Origin: Candidatus Aerophobota bacterium
GTDB lineage: Bacteria > Aerophobota > Aerophobia > Aerophobales > AE-B3A
DNA: 15,727 nucleotides
Direction of reading: 5' to 3'
Assembly (NCBI GenBank): GCA_030602105.1
Contig: JAUWAK010000015.1
Location: 1-15,727 of the forward strand
Position numbers and translations under genes: made by a program. Under the pieces are notes generated by a model, which had not been told where the DNA came from, ran no database searches, and saw only the letters and a program-made list of their open reading frames with translations. Shown one piece after another: positions 7,690-14,916 of this stretch. The stretch's first letter is position 1; the number at the start of each line of letters is the position of its first letter.

Positions 7690-8741
7690 TATTTGATCCT
7701 CTCCTTTACTTTGTCCACAACCTCGAGTGGAGAAGGTACTCCACCTCCCAGTCTACCATAAAAGTGTACAGGAATCTTTTTCCCTACGGCTAGCTTGACA
7801 TCTTCCAGCATTTGACCTTCGCTTAACTCTACAACAAAAGCAAACTTAACCTTATCGGTCAGCTCCTCAACTGCCTCATAGGGAAAAGGCCACAGGGTTA
7901 TGGGGCGGAACAATGCTGCCCTGATTCCCTCTTCAGCCAATCGCCTGACCACGTCCCTCAATATACGGGCCATGCTTCCATAAGCTATGAGAATAATTTC
8001 TGGATCTCGTCCGTTAACCAGCTCGTATCTTATCTCCTGGCGAGTCATTCTGAGATATTTCTTCTGAAGCTCCTTGTTATGCTCCTCCAGGACACCCTCC
8101 TCAAGGTATAGGGATCTTATGAGATTGGGGCTTCTTCCTCGAGCCCCACTGACAGCCCAATCTTTCTTCACATTCTTTCTTGCAGCCGCCTTCTTGAACT
8201 GGACTCCTTCCATCATTTGTCCCAGGATGGCGTCAGCCAATACTATCACTGGATTTCGATATTTGTCCGCTAGCTCAAAAGCTAGTCTGGTCAAGTCGGC
8301 CATCTCCTGCACAGAATAGGGAGCCAAAACAATAGTATGGTAATCTCCATGCCCCCCTCCCCGAGTAGCCTGAAAATAATCTCCCTGAGCAGGAGCGATA
8401 TTTCCCAGCCCCGGACCTCCCCTCATTATGTTCGCAATGACGGCGGGAAGCTGAGCCCCGGCTAGATAGGAAATTCCCTCCTGTTTCAGGCTAACACCTG
8501 GACTGGACGAAGAAGTCATAGCCCTAGCTCCTGCTGTCGCGGCACCATAAACCATATTGATAGCCGCAATCTCACTCTCCGCCTGAAGGAAAACTCCCCC
8601 CACCTGCCTCATTCTTTTGGCCATATAGGCTGGTATTTCTGACTGAGGCGTGATCGGATACCCAAAATAGTAGTAACATCCAGCCCGCACAGCAGCTTCG
8701 GCCAAGGCGTCGTTTCCCGACATCAGTATCTTTTGAGGCAC
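7689..8741 (-). CDS. vorB: 2-ketoisovalerate:ferredoxin oxidoreductase alpha subunit
   Basis: Alpha (pyrimidine-binding) subunit of a thiamine-diphosphate, ferredoxin-dependent 2-oxoacid oxidoreductase, cytoplasmic; oxidises branched 2-oxoacids to acyl-CoA or runs in reverse. The 350-residue product starts KILMSGNDALAEAAVRAG, then GYPITPQSEIPAY, SSSPGVSLKQEGISYLAGAQ, RGGPGLGNIAPAQGDY and GGGHGDYHTIVLAPYSVQEM, a pattern typical of VorB rather than pyruvate (PorA) or 2-oxoglutarate (KorA) subunits. GTG start with GGGAGG 8 nt upstream. The beta (TPP-binding), gamma and ferredoxin subunits normally encoded beside it are absent: rseP lies 32 bp before it and leuD overlaps its stop by one base. It therefore needs partners encoded elsewhere. 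The branched-chain 2-oxoacid link to leuD and cimA is suggestive but not proof of substrate. Confidence 0.87.
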   Translation of the reverse strand: MPQKILMSGNDALAEAAVRAGCYYYFGYPITPQSEIPAYMAKRMRQVGGVFLQAESEIAAINMVYGAATAGARAMTSSSSPGVSLKQEGISYLAGAQLPAVIANIMRGGPGLGNIAPAQGDYFQATRGGGHGDYHTIVLAPYSVQEMADLTRLAFELADKYRNPVIVLADAILGQMMEGVQFKKAAARKNVKKDWAVSGARGRSPNLIRSLYLEEGVLEEHNKELQKKYLRMTRQEIRYELVNGRDPEIILIAYGSMARILRDVVRRLAEEGIRAALFRPITLWPFPYEAVEELTDKVKFAFVVELSEGQMLEDVKLAVGKKIPVHFYGRLGGGVPSPLEVVDKVKERIK

Positions 8742-8773
8742 TTATCAGTCCTCCCGTCGTACTTCATGGAATC

Positions 8774-9811
8774 CTAATCTCCCATAGCCAATCTGACTAC
8801 GTCCTGATAGGTTACCAAAAAAAGCAGGCTAATCAGAATAAGGAAACCTATATAATGGACCAGCTCCTCTTTTTTGAGATCCAGTGGTTTTCCCCTTATC
8901 CCCTCCACCAGCAAAAAAAGGAGTCTGCCACCGTCCAAGGCAGGAATGGGGAAAAGATTCAACAATCCTATGTTTATGGATAGAAGAGCGGTGACAATCA
9001 AAAAAGAAGAAACTCCCATTCTGGCACTTTCTCCCACAAATTGGGCGATTCCCACCGGTCCCCTAACTCCCACAATGGGGACTTCGCCAGTTATCATTCC
9101 CCATATAGCAAAGAAGATGGCTCTGGTCAGAACGAATGCTTCCTGTGCTCCCTTGGCTAACGAGGTGATAGGATCTTCTCTTTTGAGAACTCTCACCGGA
9201 GATATCCCCACCATCTTTCTACCCGCTTCCGGGTAAAAAACAGGCCTCACCCTCATATCAAAGATTCTATCATTCCTTTGAATTTTCAGTTTTAGGATCT
9301 CTTCCTCACTGTTCTTTATAGAAAAGGCCAGATCCTCCCAGTTGTCTATAGACTCATCATTAATCTCAATAATCCTGTCCCCCGGAGAAAGACCCGAGGA
9401 GGCGGCTGGTGATCCCTCGGTAACTTCCCCAATAATAGCTTCTTCAAGATTGAAGGTGTAAAAACCTATCATGAAAGTGAGAGCCAACAGGATGACGGCC
9501 ACCAGATAATTGGTTACGGATCCTGCGCACAGCACCAGAACCCTTCTGCCGAGGGGCTGCTTGCGGAAACCTCGTTCTGAGTGCTCCTCTCCTGGCTCCA
9601 TTCCAGCTATCTTCACGTAGCCACCAAAGGGAATGGCGGATATGCGATATTCTGTTTCTCCTCTCTTGAATCCCCAGAGCCTCGGACCCAGGCCAAAGGA
9701 AAACCTGTCTACTTTCATGCCGCAAATCTTGGCCATCAAAAAATGCCCTATCTCATGAGGCAGAATCAAGAGAACAAAGACAAAGATTACGAAAACGGCG
9801 CTAACTATCAA
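8774..9811 (-). CDS. rseP: RseP-family site-2 zinc metalloprotease
   Basis: Inner-membrane intramembrane protease (M50) that cleaves anti-sigma factors or leftover signal peptides in envelope stress signalling. From TTG 9811 it has 345 residues and starts MIVSAVFVIF, so the first membrane helix runs straight into the zinc motif HEIGH (H19, E20, H23), the normal layout. FGGYVKIAGM follows, then a helix near 92-118, one PDZ domain around GSPAASSGLSPGDRI (133-147), and the second catalytic helix with NLFPIPALDGGR (metal Asp D293), plus a last helix at about 320-336. A longer form from 9889 would add a basic 26-residue tail wholly inside dxr; it is possible but less likely. The start overlaps the dxr stop by 11 bp. 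Placement after dxr in the uppS-cdsA-dxr-rseP block is the common bacterial order. Confidence 0.92.
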   Translation of the reverse strand: MIVSAVFVIFVFVLLILPHEIGHFLMAKICGMKVDRFSFGLGPRLWGFKRGETEYRISAIPFGGYVKIAGMEPGEEHSERGFRKQPLGRRVLVLCAGSVTNYLVAVILLALTFMIGFYTFNLEEAIIGEVTEGSPAASSGLSPGDRIIEINDESIDNWEDLAFSIKNSEEEILKLKIQRNDRIFDMRVRPVFYPEAGRKMVGISPVRVLKREDPITSLAKGAQEAFVLTRAIFFAIWGMITGEVPIVGVRGPVGIAQFVGESARMGVSSFLIVTALLSINIGLLNLFPIPALDGGRLLFLLVEGIRGKPLDLKKEELVHYIGFLILISLLFLVTYQDVVRLAMGD

Positions 9812-10955
9812 TCTTTCCCACCAACTCTCGAGTTTTTTCCCTTGCCCATTCGTCCACTTCCAAAATCTCCTCCAGACAGGGGTTAGCAATAACCCGGTGC
9901 TGCCCCATTACCCTTTCAATAAGTCTAGCGATTCCGGGAAAAGTGATCCTGCGACTGAGAAATGCCCTGCCCGCCTCCTCATCCACAGCATTGAAAACCG
10001 CAGGCAGAGTGCCTCCTTCTTTTCCTGCACGGTAACCCAACCTTAGGGCAGGAAATTTCTCATAGTCCGGAGACTCAAAACTCAGTCTATCCAGCTGGGA
10101 GAGCCCTAGATGGGGAAGATGGCTCGCCCGTCTCTCCGGAAAATTCAAGGCATAGTGAATAGGTAGACGCATATCCGTAATACCCAGTTGGGCTAAGATT
10201 GAGCCATCCACAAACTCTACCAGAGAGTGAACAATAGATTGAGGGTGAATAAGTATTTCTATTCTGTCGAGTTCTATTTCGAACAAATGGGAAGTCTCTA
10301 TTACCTCCAGCGCCTTGTTTGCCAAAGTGGCTGAATCCAGACTGACCTTAGGCCCCATGTCCCAACGGGGATGAGACAGAGACTGCTCCGGAGTTATCTT
10401 GCCAAAATCTCCTTGCCAATCCCGAAAGGGACCTCCGGAAGCAGTGAGATACATTCTCCTTACGTCTTCTATCCGGTGTCCCTGCAAACACTGGAAAATA
10501 GCTGATTGCTCACTATCAACCGGAATCAGTAAATTGCCCCTCTGATGAGCCTCTTCCATCAATAACCTTCCGGCCATAACCATACTTTCTTTATTAGCCA
10601 GACCCACGTTACGGCCGCTATTCAGAGCTTTCATAGTGGGAATGAGGGCAGCTTTCCCCACAATACAGGATAGAATCAAGTCCGCAGGCAAAGATTCTAT
10701 CAACTCCAGGATTCCTTCCTCACCCCCGAAAATCTTCACCCCTCTCCTCAAGCCTTCAAGCTTTGACACATTCTTTTTATTGGCCAGGGCAACTGCCGAA
10801 GGGCTGAATTCTTGTGCCTGCTGCTTCAGAAGTCGCCAATTGTCTTTTGCGGTAAGTCCAATCACTTCAAAATATTGACTCTCCGCTCGAACGACCTCCA
10901 GAGCTTGCTTTCCAACGGAACCTGTGGAACCAAGAATGACTATTCTTTTTCTCAA
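9801..10955 (-). CDS. dxr: 1-deoxy-D-xylulose 5-phosphate reductoisomerase
   Basis: Second enzyme of the MEP isoprenoid pathway: NADPH-dependent conversion of DXP to 2-C-methyl-D-erythritol 4-phosphate, cytoplasmic. Taking TTG 10955 gives MRKRIVILGSTGSVGKQALE at the N-terminus and 384 residues, the family's normal length. Visible motifs are the nucleotide-binding GSTGSVG (9-15), LANKESMVMAG (119-129), the metal site IPVDSE (D147, E149), TASGGPFRDW, SHPRWDMG (H195), DSATLANKALEVIE (E217), IHPQSIVHS and DMRLPIHYALNFPER. The residue after VDSE is Gln150, where the usual enzyme has His (H153 in E. coli). The frame stays open upstream to a TTG at 11081, which would add 42 residues without family resemblance, across an inverted repeat. 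It has no ribosome site, and the site for 10955 is also weak (AGGGG 13 nt away), so the start is the least certain part. Confidence 0.9.
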   Translation of the reverse strand: MRKRIVILGSTGSVGKQALEVVRAESQYFEVIGLTAKDNWRLLKQQAQEFSPSAVALANKKNVSKLEGLRRGVKIFGGEEGILELIESLPADLILSCIVGKAALIPTMKALNSGRNVGLANKESMVMAGRLLMEEAHQRGNLLIPVDSEQSAIFQCLQGHRIEDVRRMYLTASGGPFRDWQGDFGKITPEQSLSHPRWDMGPKVSLDSATLANKALEVIETSHLFEIELDRIEILIHPQSIVHSLVEFVDGSILAQLGITDMRLPIHYALNFPERRASHLPHLGLSQLDRLSFESPDYEKFPALRLGYRAGKEGGTLPAVFNAVDEEAGRAFLSRRITFPGIARLIERVMGQHRVIANPCLEEILEVDEWAREKTRELVGKIDS

Positions 10956-11000
10956 CTTAGATGGACATCCCCTGCCTATTTCCTGACCAAGATTAGCTAG

Positions 11001-11063
11001 CCTTGCAGAGTGCCAGGGATGGGCAAGCTCGGTTTTTCGAATGCCTGGTGCTCTAAGGCAAGG
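11001..11063. repeat. Imperfect inverted repeat in the cdsA-dxr spacer
   Basis: The spacer between the cdsA stop and the likely dxr start (10956-11095, about 140 bp) is the only sizeable non-coding stretch. Within it CCTTGC (11001-11006), AGAG (11007-11010) and CCAGG (11013-11017) are mirrored by CCTGG (11044-11048), CTCT (11051-11054) and GCAAGG (11058-11063). That is 15 pairs broken by a 2x2 internal loop (TG opposite TG) and a 3-nt bulge (AAG). Inside, CA/TG and TCG/CGA (11029-11031 with 11038-11040) can extend the pairing around a GTTTTT loop. On the transcribed strand this would be a long hairpin ending about 45 nt before dxr. It is not a terminator: no U-run follows. It could be a regulatory or processing structure, or a small interspersed repeat. 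Confidence 0.55.
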
Positions 11064-11095
11064 AACTACTTCTCTTTTCAACCATTGGAATTTTT

Positions 11096-11893
11096 CTATA
11101 TTCCGATGATGAAGTATCTCAGGTAGTGATAAAAAACAGGAGCGGTGAAAAGCAAACTGTCAAACCTGTCGAGCACCCCGCCATGCCCTGGGAGAATGAA
11201 ACCAAAGTCTTTCCTCTTCACCTCTCGCTTTAGCATAGATTCAAAGAAGTCTCCTAACTGCCCCATCACGCCTGTCAAAACTCCCAGAATGACTAAATGA
11301 AGGAAAGGGAAGGAAAGCCAGGCTTGCGAGATAAAAATGGCCACGCAGCTCAGTAAGACTCCCCCCATAAGACCTTCAAGCGACTTATTTGGGCTAATAT
11401 GGGGAAAAAGCTTGTGCTTGCCGCCAACCATCCCTATGAAATAGGCCCCCGAATCACCCATCCAGGTGACGAAAAAGACTGTAAGGACAAGCTTTCCCCC
11501 TAATCCAGGAATGGCTCTCAGCATGATAACATGGCTGAGCAGTAAGCTGATATAGAGAATCCCTCCCAGGGTTAGAAAGACACTGACGGAACTTCCTTGG
11601 ACACGGAATTTAAAGAATTGCCGCAGCGAAACGAAAAGGACAATGAAGACCAGTACCAAAGGCAGAATCCCTGCGCCCCCGAGGTAAATAGAAACAGGCA
11701 GCAGGATACCCAGTATCACTCCTTCTTGAGGCAGAAGCTTTATCCCTGCACTGCCCATCCCCTGGTAGAACTCAATAAGAGCAACTCCAATAATGGCACC
11801 GGTTAGACACAGAAAAGGTATGCCTCCCCACCAGATAAACACAATAAGGACCGGCACAAAAACAGCTGCCACCAATACCCTTTTCAGGAGCAA
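11096..11893 (-). CDS. cdsA: Phosphatidate cytidylyltransferase (CDP-diglyceride synthase)
   Basis: Integral inner-membrane enzyme making CDP-diacylglycerol from phosphatidate and CTP, the branch point of phospholipid synthesis. The 265-residue product is hydrophobic, with about seven or eight membrane segments beginning at VLVAAVFVPVLIVFI. The cytoplasmic family signature is near the C-terminus: GDSGAYFIGMVGGKH, then SPNKSLEGLMGG, and KRKDFGFILPGHGGVLDRFDS, where PGHGG and the DRFDS Asp are the expected metal and substrate residues. The start is TTG, separated from the uppS stop by one base (TGAGTTG) and served by AGGAAG 6 nt upstream; no ATG in this frame is closer. Length and position directly after uppS match the usual envelope gene block. 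Confidence 0.93.
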   Translation of the reverse strand: MLLKRVLVAAVFVPVLIVFIWWGGIPFLCLTGAIIGVALIEFYQGMGSAGIKLLPQEGVILGILLPVSIYLGGAGILPLVLVFIVLFVSLRQFFKFRVQGSSVSVFLTLGGILYISLLLSHVIMLRAIPGLGGKLVLTVFFVTWMGDSGAYFIGMVGGKHKLFPHISPNKSLEGLMGGVLLSCVAIFISQAWLSFPFLHLVILGVLTGVMGQLGDFFESMLKREVKRKDFGFILPGHGGVLDRFDSLLFTAPVFYHYLRYFIIGI

Positions 11894-11894
11894 C

Positions 11895-12626
11895 TCATTC
11901 TTCCTCTAATCCTCCAAACCTTCTCTTTCTCCTGGCATAATCCGTGATGGCCTTGATGAATTCTTCTTTTCCAAAATCGGGCCAAAGAACGTCCGTGATC
12001 CACAGCTCCGTGTAAGCAATTTGCCATAGCAGGAAATTGCTTATTCTTTGCTCCCCACTTGTCCTGATCAAAAGGTCCGGGTATGGCTGATCCTCAGTAT
12101 ACAAATACTTTTTAAAGAGGTTCACATCTATTTGTCCGGAAACCAGAGTTCCCTTCTTGATTTCCCCTGCAATTTTTTTTGCCGCATCCACGATTTCCTC
12201 TTGGCCTCCATAGTTTATGGCCAAGTTAAGCTGGACCCTATCATTATTCTGGGTCATTCTCATTGTTTTCTCGATCTTCTTTTGCAGGTTCCGAGGGAGC
12301 TCCTCCCTTCTTCCAATAACTCTGAGCCGAATGCCCTTTTTTTGTAAATCCCGGACTTCATTATCGAGGTATGTCTCAAATTTTTTCATTAGGAAACGAA
12401 CTTCCTCTCGGGGTCTTTTCCAATTCTGGCACGAAAAGGCATAGATGGTCAGGAATTTTATTCCTAGATCCAAGCACATCTGCAGCATCTCCCTTATTTT
12501 GTCGATCCCGACCCGGTGTCCTTCGTTTCGAGGCAGACCTTTTTCCCTGGCCCATCTGCCATTACCGTCCATAATGATAGCGACGTGTTGAGGAATCCTG
12601 TCCCGGGACAAATCAACGTTCTTCAT
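11895..12626 (-). CDS. uppS: Undecaprenyl diphosphate synthase (cis-prenyltransferase)
   Basis: Adds isopentenyl units in cis to farnesyl diphosphate, giving the C55 carrier for peptidoglycan and LPS sugars. The 243-residue product shows HVAIIMDGNGRWA with catalytic D20, GHRVGIDKIRE, YAFSCQNWKRP, RVIGRREELP, LNLAINYGGQEEIVDA, PDLLIRTSGEQRISNFLLWQ, and YTELW...WPDF near the end, which together define the family. One departure is visible: the usual FS(T/S)ENW reads FSCQNW (C66, Q67), while the Asn-Trp pair is kept. The ATG overlaps the lpxC-fabZ stop as ATGA. The gene's partners in the same run make its precursors (dxr, MEP pathway) and other envelope lipids (cdsA, lpxC, lpxD). Confidence 0.95.
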   Translation of the reverse strand: MKNVDLSRDRIPQHVAIIMDGNGRWAREKGLPRNEGHRVGIDKIREMLQMCLDLGIKFLTIYAFSCQNWKRPREEVRFLMKKFETYLDNEVRDLQKKGIRLRVIGRREELPRNLQKKIEKTMRMTQNNDRVQLNLAINYGGQEEIVDAAKKIAGEIKKGTLVSGQIDVNLFKKYLYTEDQPYPDLLIRTSGEQRISNFLLWQIAYTELWITDVLWPDFGKEEFIKAITDYARRKRRFGGLEEE

Positions 12627-13894
12627 CTCTTCACCAGACTAAACAAGAAATGCGCCTCAGCAACGACCTCTTCAGCTACTGTACTGACTGCCTCAACCCT
12701 CCCCATGGTCTTCCTCAAGTTTAATATCCTTACCCGGGTAACTAATTGATCTCCGGGGACTACCGGCCTTCTAAACCTTGCCTTATCAATCCCGGCAAAA
12801 TAGGCCAGCTTTCCCTGATTCTCAGTCTTGCCTAAGAGATAAACTCCAGCGACCTGAGCCATAGCCTCAATAATGAGCGCTGCCGGGACTACAGGGTGCC
12901 CTGGAAAATGACCTTTAAAGAAAGGCTCGTTGATAGTTATGTTCTTCAGCCCCACGATCTCCTTGTCTTTCAGGCTCAATATCCTATCTACCAGAAGAAA
13001 AGGGTAACGATGAGGAAGTATGTCATTGATGGCATTGATGTCAAGTGAGATGACCTCTTTGTCTTCCCTAAGATTTTCCAGTTTAACTACCAGTTTGACA
13101 TTGAAAAGGTGTCCAGCCTTTACTGCTATAATATGAGCCTGAATAGGACCGCCTAACAGATAAAGATCACCGATTAGATCCAATATTTTATGGCGAACCG
13201 GCTCATTGGGAAATCTGAGGCCTTCTTTGTTAATAACACCCTCCTTACCGATGACCACAGCGTTCTCCAGAGATCCACCTTGGACTAATCCCGCTTTCTT
13301 CAGCTCTTCCACTTCCTCCATGAATCCAAAGGTTCGGGAGGGAGCAATCTCCCCAATGAAAGTGTCTTCATCAATGGTGAATTCACCAAATTGGGATTTT
13401 AAGGGAGAAAAAGGAAAGTCGACAGTATAGGTAATCTTAAATTCAGGGCAGGGAAGAACAACCAGTCTTCTAGTACCCTCTTCCATCCATAGGGGCTCTT
13501 TCAAGGTAAACATGCGGCGCGGAGCATCTTGGACTTCAGTTCCTGCCTCCTGGATTAATTTCACGAAGGGTAGAGCACTTCCATCAGCCACTGGGACTTC
13601 CTCTCCATCGATCCCTACCCTCACATTGTCTATCGCCAGGCCGGCCAGGGCAGCTAGAATATGCTCGATAGTGTGAACTCTCACCTTTTCATCCCCAATG
13701 CTGGTGCCCCGCTTGTTGCTTGTGACCCTATTGGTTCTAGCACTGATTTCGGGTTCCCCCGGCAAATCCCGGCGGATGAAGACAACTCCCTCATCCACAG
13801 AAGCCGGTTCCAGAGTCAAAGTAACGTCCTTGCCCATATGAAGTCCTACCCCTTTGTAGGAAACAACCCTTCCCACAGTCTTTTGCTTGTCCAT
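12623..13894 (-). CDS. lpxC-fabZ: Fused UDP-3-O-acyl-GlcNAc deacetylase / 3-hydroxyacyl-ACP dehydratase
   Basis: One 423-residue chain carrying two enzymes. Residues 1-275 are LpxC, the zinc deacetylase that commits to lipid A: GVGLHMG, VHTIEHILAALAGL (base E77, zinc ligand H78), RHKILDLIGDLYLLG (H235, D239) and AGHLFN (H262). Residues 283-423 are FabZ, which dehydrates 3-hydroxyacyl-ACP: INDILPHRYPFLLVDRI (H295), then FFKGHFPGHPVVPAALIIEAMAQ (328-346, E343), with PAAL where PGVL is usual. All listed catalytic residues are present in both halves. The fusion joins the use of 3-hydroxyacyl-ACP for lipid A with its competing use in fatty acid synthesis, and is known in Bacteroidota/Chlorobi and some uncultured lineages. 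ATG shares a base with the lpxD stop (TAATG), with AGAGGA 7 nt upstream. No frameshift separates the halves. Confidence 0.95.
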   Translation of the reverse strand: MDKQKTVGRVVSYKGVGLHMGKDVTLTLEPASVDEGVVFIRRDLPGEPEISARTNRVTSNKRGTSIGDEKVRVHTIEHILAALAGLAIDNVRVGIDGEEVPVADGSALPFVKLIQEAGTEVQDAPRRMFTLKEPLWMEEGTRRLVVLPCPEFKITYTVDFPFSPLKSQFGEFTIDEDTFIGEIAPSRTFGFMEEVEELKKAGLVQGGSLENAVVIGKEGVINKEGLRFPNEPVRHKILDLIGDLYLLGGPIQAHIIAVKAGHLFNVKLVVKLENLREDKEVISLDINAINDILPHRYPFLLVDRILSLKDKEIVGLKNITINEPFFKGHFPGHPVVPAALIIEAMAQVAGVYLLGKTENQGKLAYFAGIDKARFRRPVVPGDQLVTRVRILNLRKTMGRVEAVSTVAEEVVAEAHFLFSLVKR

Positions 13895-14916
13895 TATCTA
13901 TTCCTCTCCCTTGATTCCTCCAGTTTTTTGACTCTTTGCATAAGCTCAGGCAGACGGTTCATAATGGCCCATATTTTCTTTTGCTTGGAATGGGATCTTG
14001 CCGGAAATCCAGAGACAAACCTATTGGCCCCTACGTCTTTGGTGACCCCGGACTTGGCAGCCACCATAGTGTTTTCCCCGATACTCACATACTCAGTAAC
14101 GCCGGCTTGACCAGCCAGAATAACTCCATCTCCTATGGTAGAGCTACCTGAGATACCTACCAAGGCCACCACCGCCACATTCCTGCCCAAAGTAACGTTA
14201 TGGGCTATATGAACAAGATTGTCGATTTTGCATCCTGACCCGATACGTGTCTCACCGAGAGTAGCCCGGTCTATAGCCACATTAGCCCCAATTTCCACTT
14301 CATCCCCGATGATTACCCTGCCCACTTGGGGGATCTTGTAATAGGAACCATCGTCTTTCTTAATGAATCCGAAACCGTCTGAGCCTATCACTGCACCCGG
14401 GTGAATGATAACTTCCCTTCCCAGGATCGTCCCGTCGGTGATGATTACTTGAGGATGAATGAGACTGCCTTCACCCACCACAACCTGCCTGCCGAGATAG
14501 ACCTGAGCACAAATACAGACATTATCTCCTATCTTTGCCCCTCCTCCCACCACTGCACAGGGGCCAATACTCACATTGCTGCCTACCTTAACACCTCTTC
14601 CCAGCACGGCTGTGGGGTGAATCCCCGAAAAATCGGGTAGACCTGGAGGGTGAAAAAGCCCTATAAGATGAGCGAAAGCCAGACGAGGATTCTTTATTCT
14701 GATAAAGGGTTTGGGGAAATCCTGAACCTCCAAGGGTACAATCACCGCTGAGGCGCATCCTTTTTTGGCCATACGCAGAAACTTGTCAGAAGCAGCAAAG
14801 GTGATCTCTCCTTGTTCCGCCTCTTCCACCTTGGCGACCCCATAAATAGCTATATTCTCATCCCCTCCCGCACTCCCTCCTACTAAATGAGCGAGCTCCT
14901 TCAGACTTTTTTTCAT
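13894..14916 (-). CDS. lpxD: UDP-3-O-(3-hydroxyacyl)glucosamine N-acyltransferase
   Basis: Third step of lipid A synthesis: transfers a 3-hydroxyacyl chain from ACP to the amine exposed by LpxC. The 340-residue product has an N-terminal uridine-binding domain (about 1-95: SLKELAHLVGG, ITFAASDKF, FIRIKNPRLAFAHL) followed by a left-handed beta helix of hexapeptide repeats (about 98-310). Within that are GSDGFGFIKKDDGSYYKIPQ and DNLVHIAHNV with the catalytic His (H239 by count, the same number as in E. coli). The C-terminal part (GFPARSHSKQKKIWAIMNRL) is a short helical tail. The ATG overlaps the ompH stop as ATGA and the stop overlaps the lpxC-fabZ start, so three successive genes are likely translationally coupled. 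Nothing in the chain looks damaged. Confidence 0.95.
   Translation of the reverse strand: MKKSLKELAHLVGGSAGGDENIAIYGVAKVEEAEQGEITFAASDKFLRMAKKGCASAVIVPLEVQDFPKPFIRIKNPRLAFAHLIGLFHPPGLPDFSGIHPTAVLGRGVKVGSNVSIGPCAVVGGGAKIGDNVCICAQVYLGRQVVVGEGSLIHPQVIITDGTILGREVIIHPGAVIGSDGFGFIKKDDGSYYKIPQVGRVIIGDEVEIGANVAIDRATLGETRIGSGCKIDNLVHIAHNVTLGRNVAVVALVGISGSSTIGDGVILAGQAGVTEYVSIGENTMVAAKSGVTKDVGANRFVSGFPARSHSKQKKIWAIMNRLPELMQRVKKLEESRERNR

Noticed and set aside
7295..7696. 133-codon plus-strand reading frame opposite leuD
   Set aside because: Fully antisense to a conserved gene; no family features and no ribosome site noticed.
9812..9889. 26-residue N-terminal extension of RseP
   Set aside because: Wholly inside dxr; TTG 9811 gives the normal RseP layout with HExxH near residue 20. 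Kept as a minor alternative in the gene entry.
13661..14110. 149-codon plus-strand reading frame opposite lpxD and lpxC-fabZ
   Set aside because: Antisense shadow of two strongly conserved genes; its translation shows no recognisable motif.
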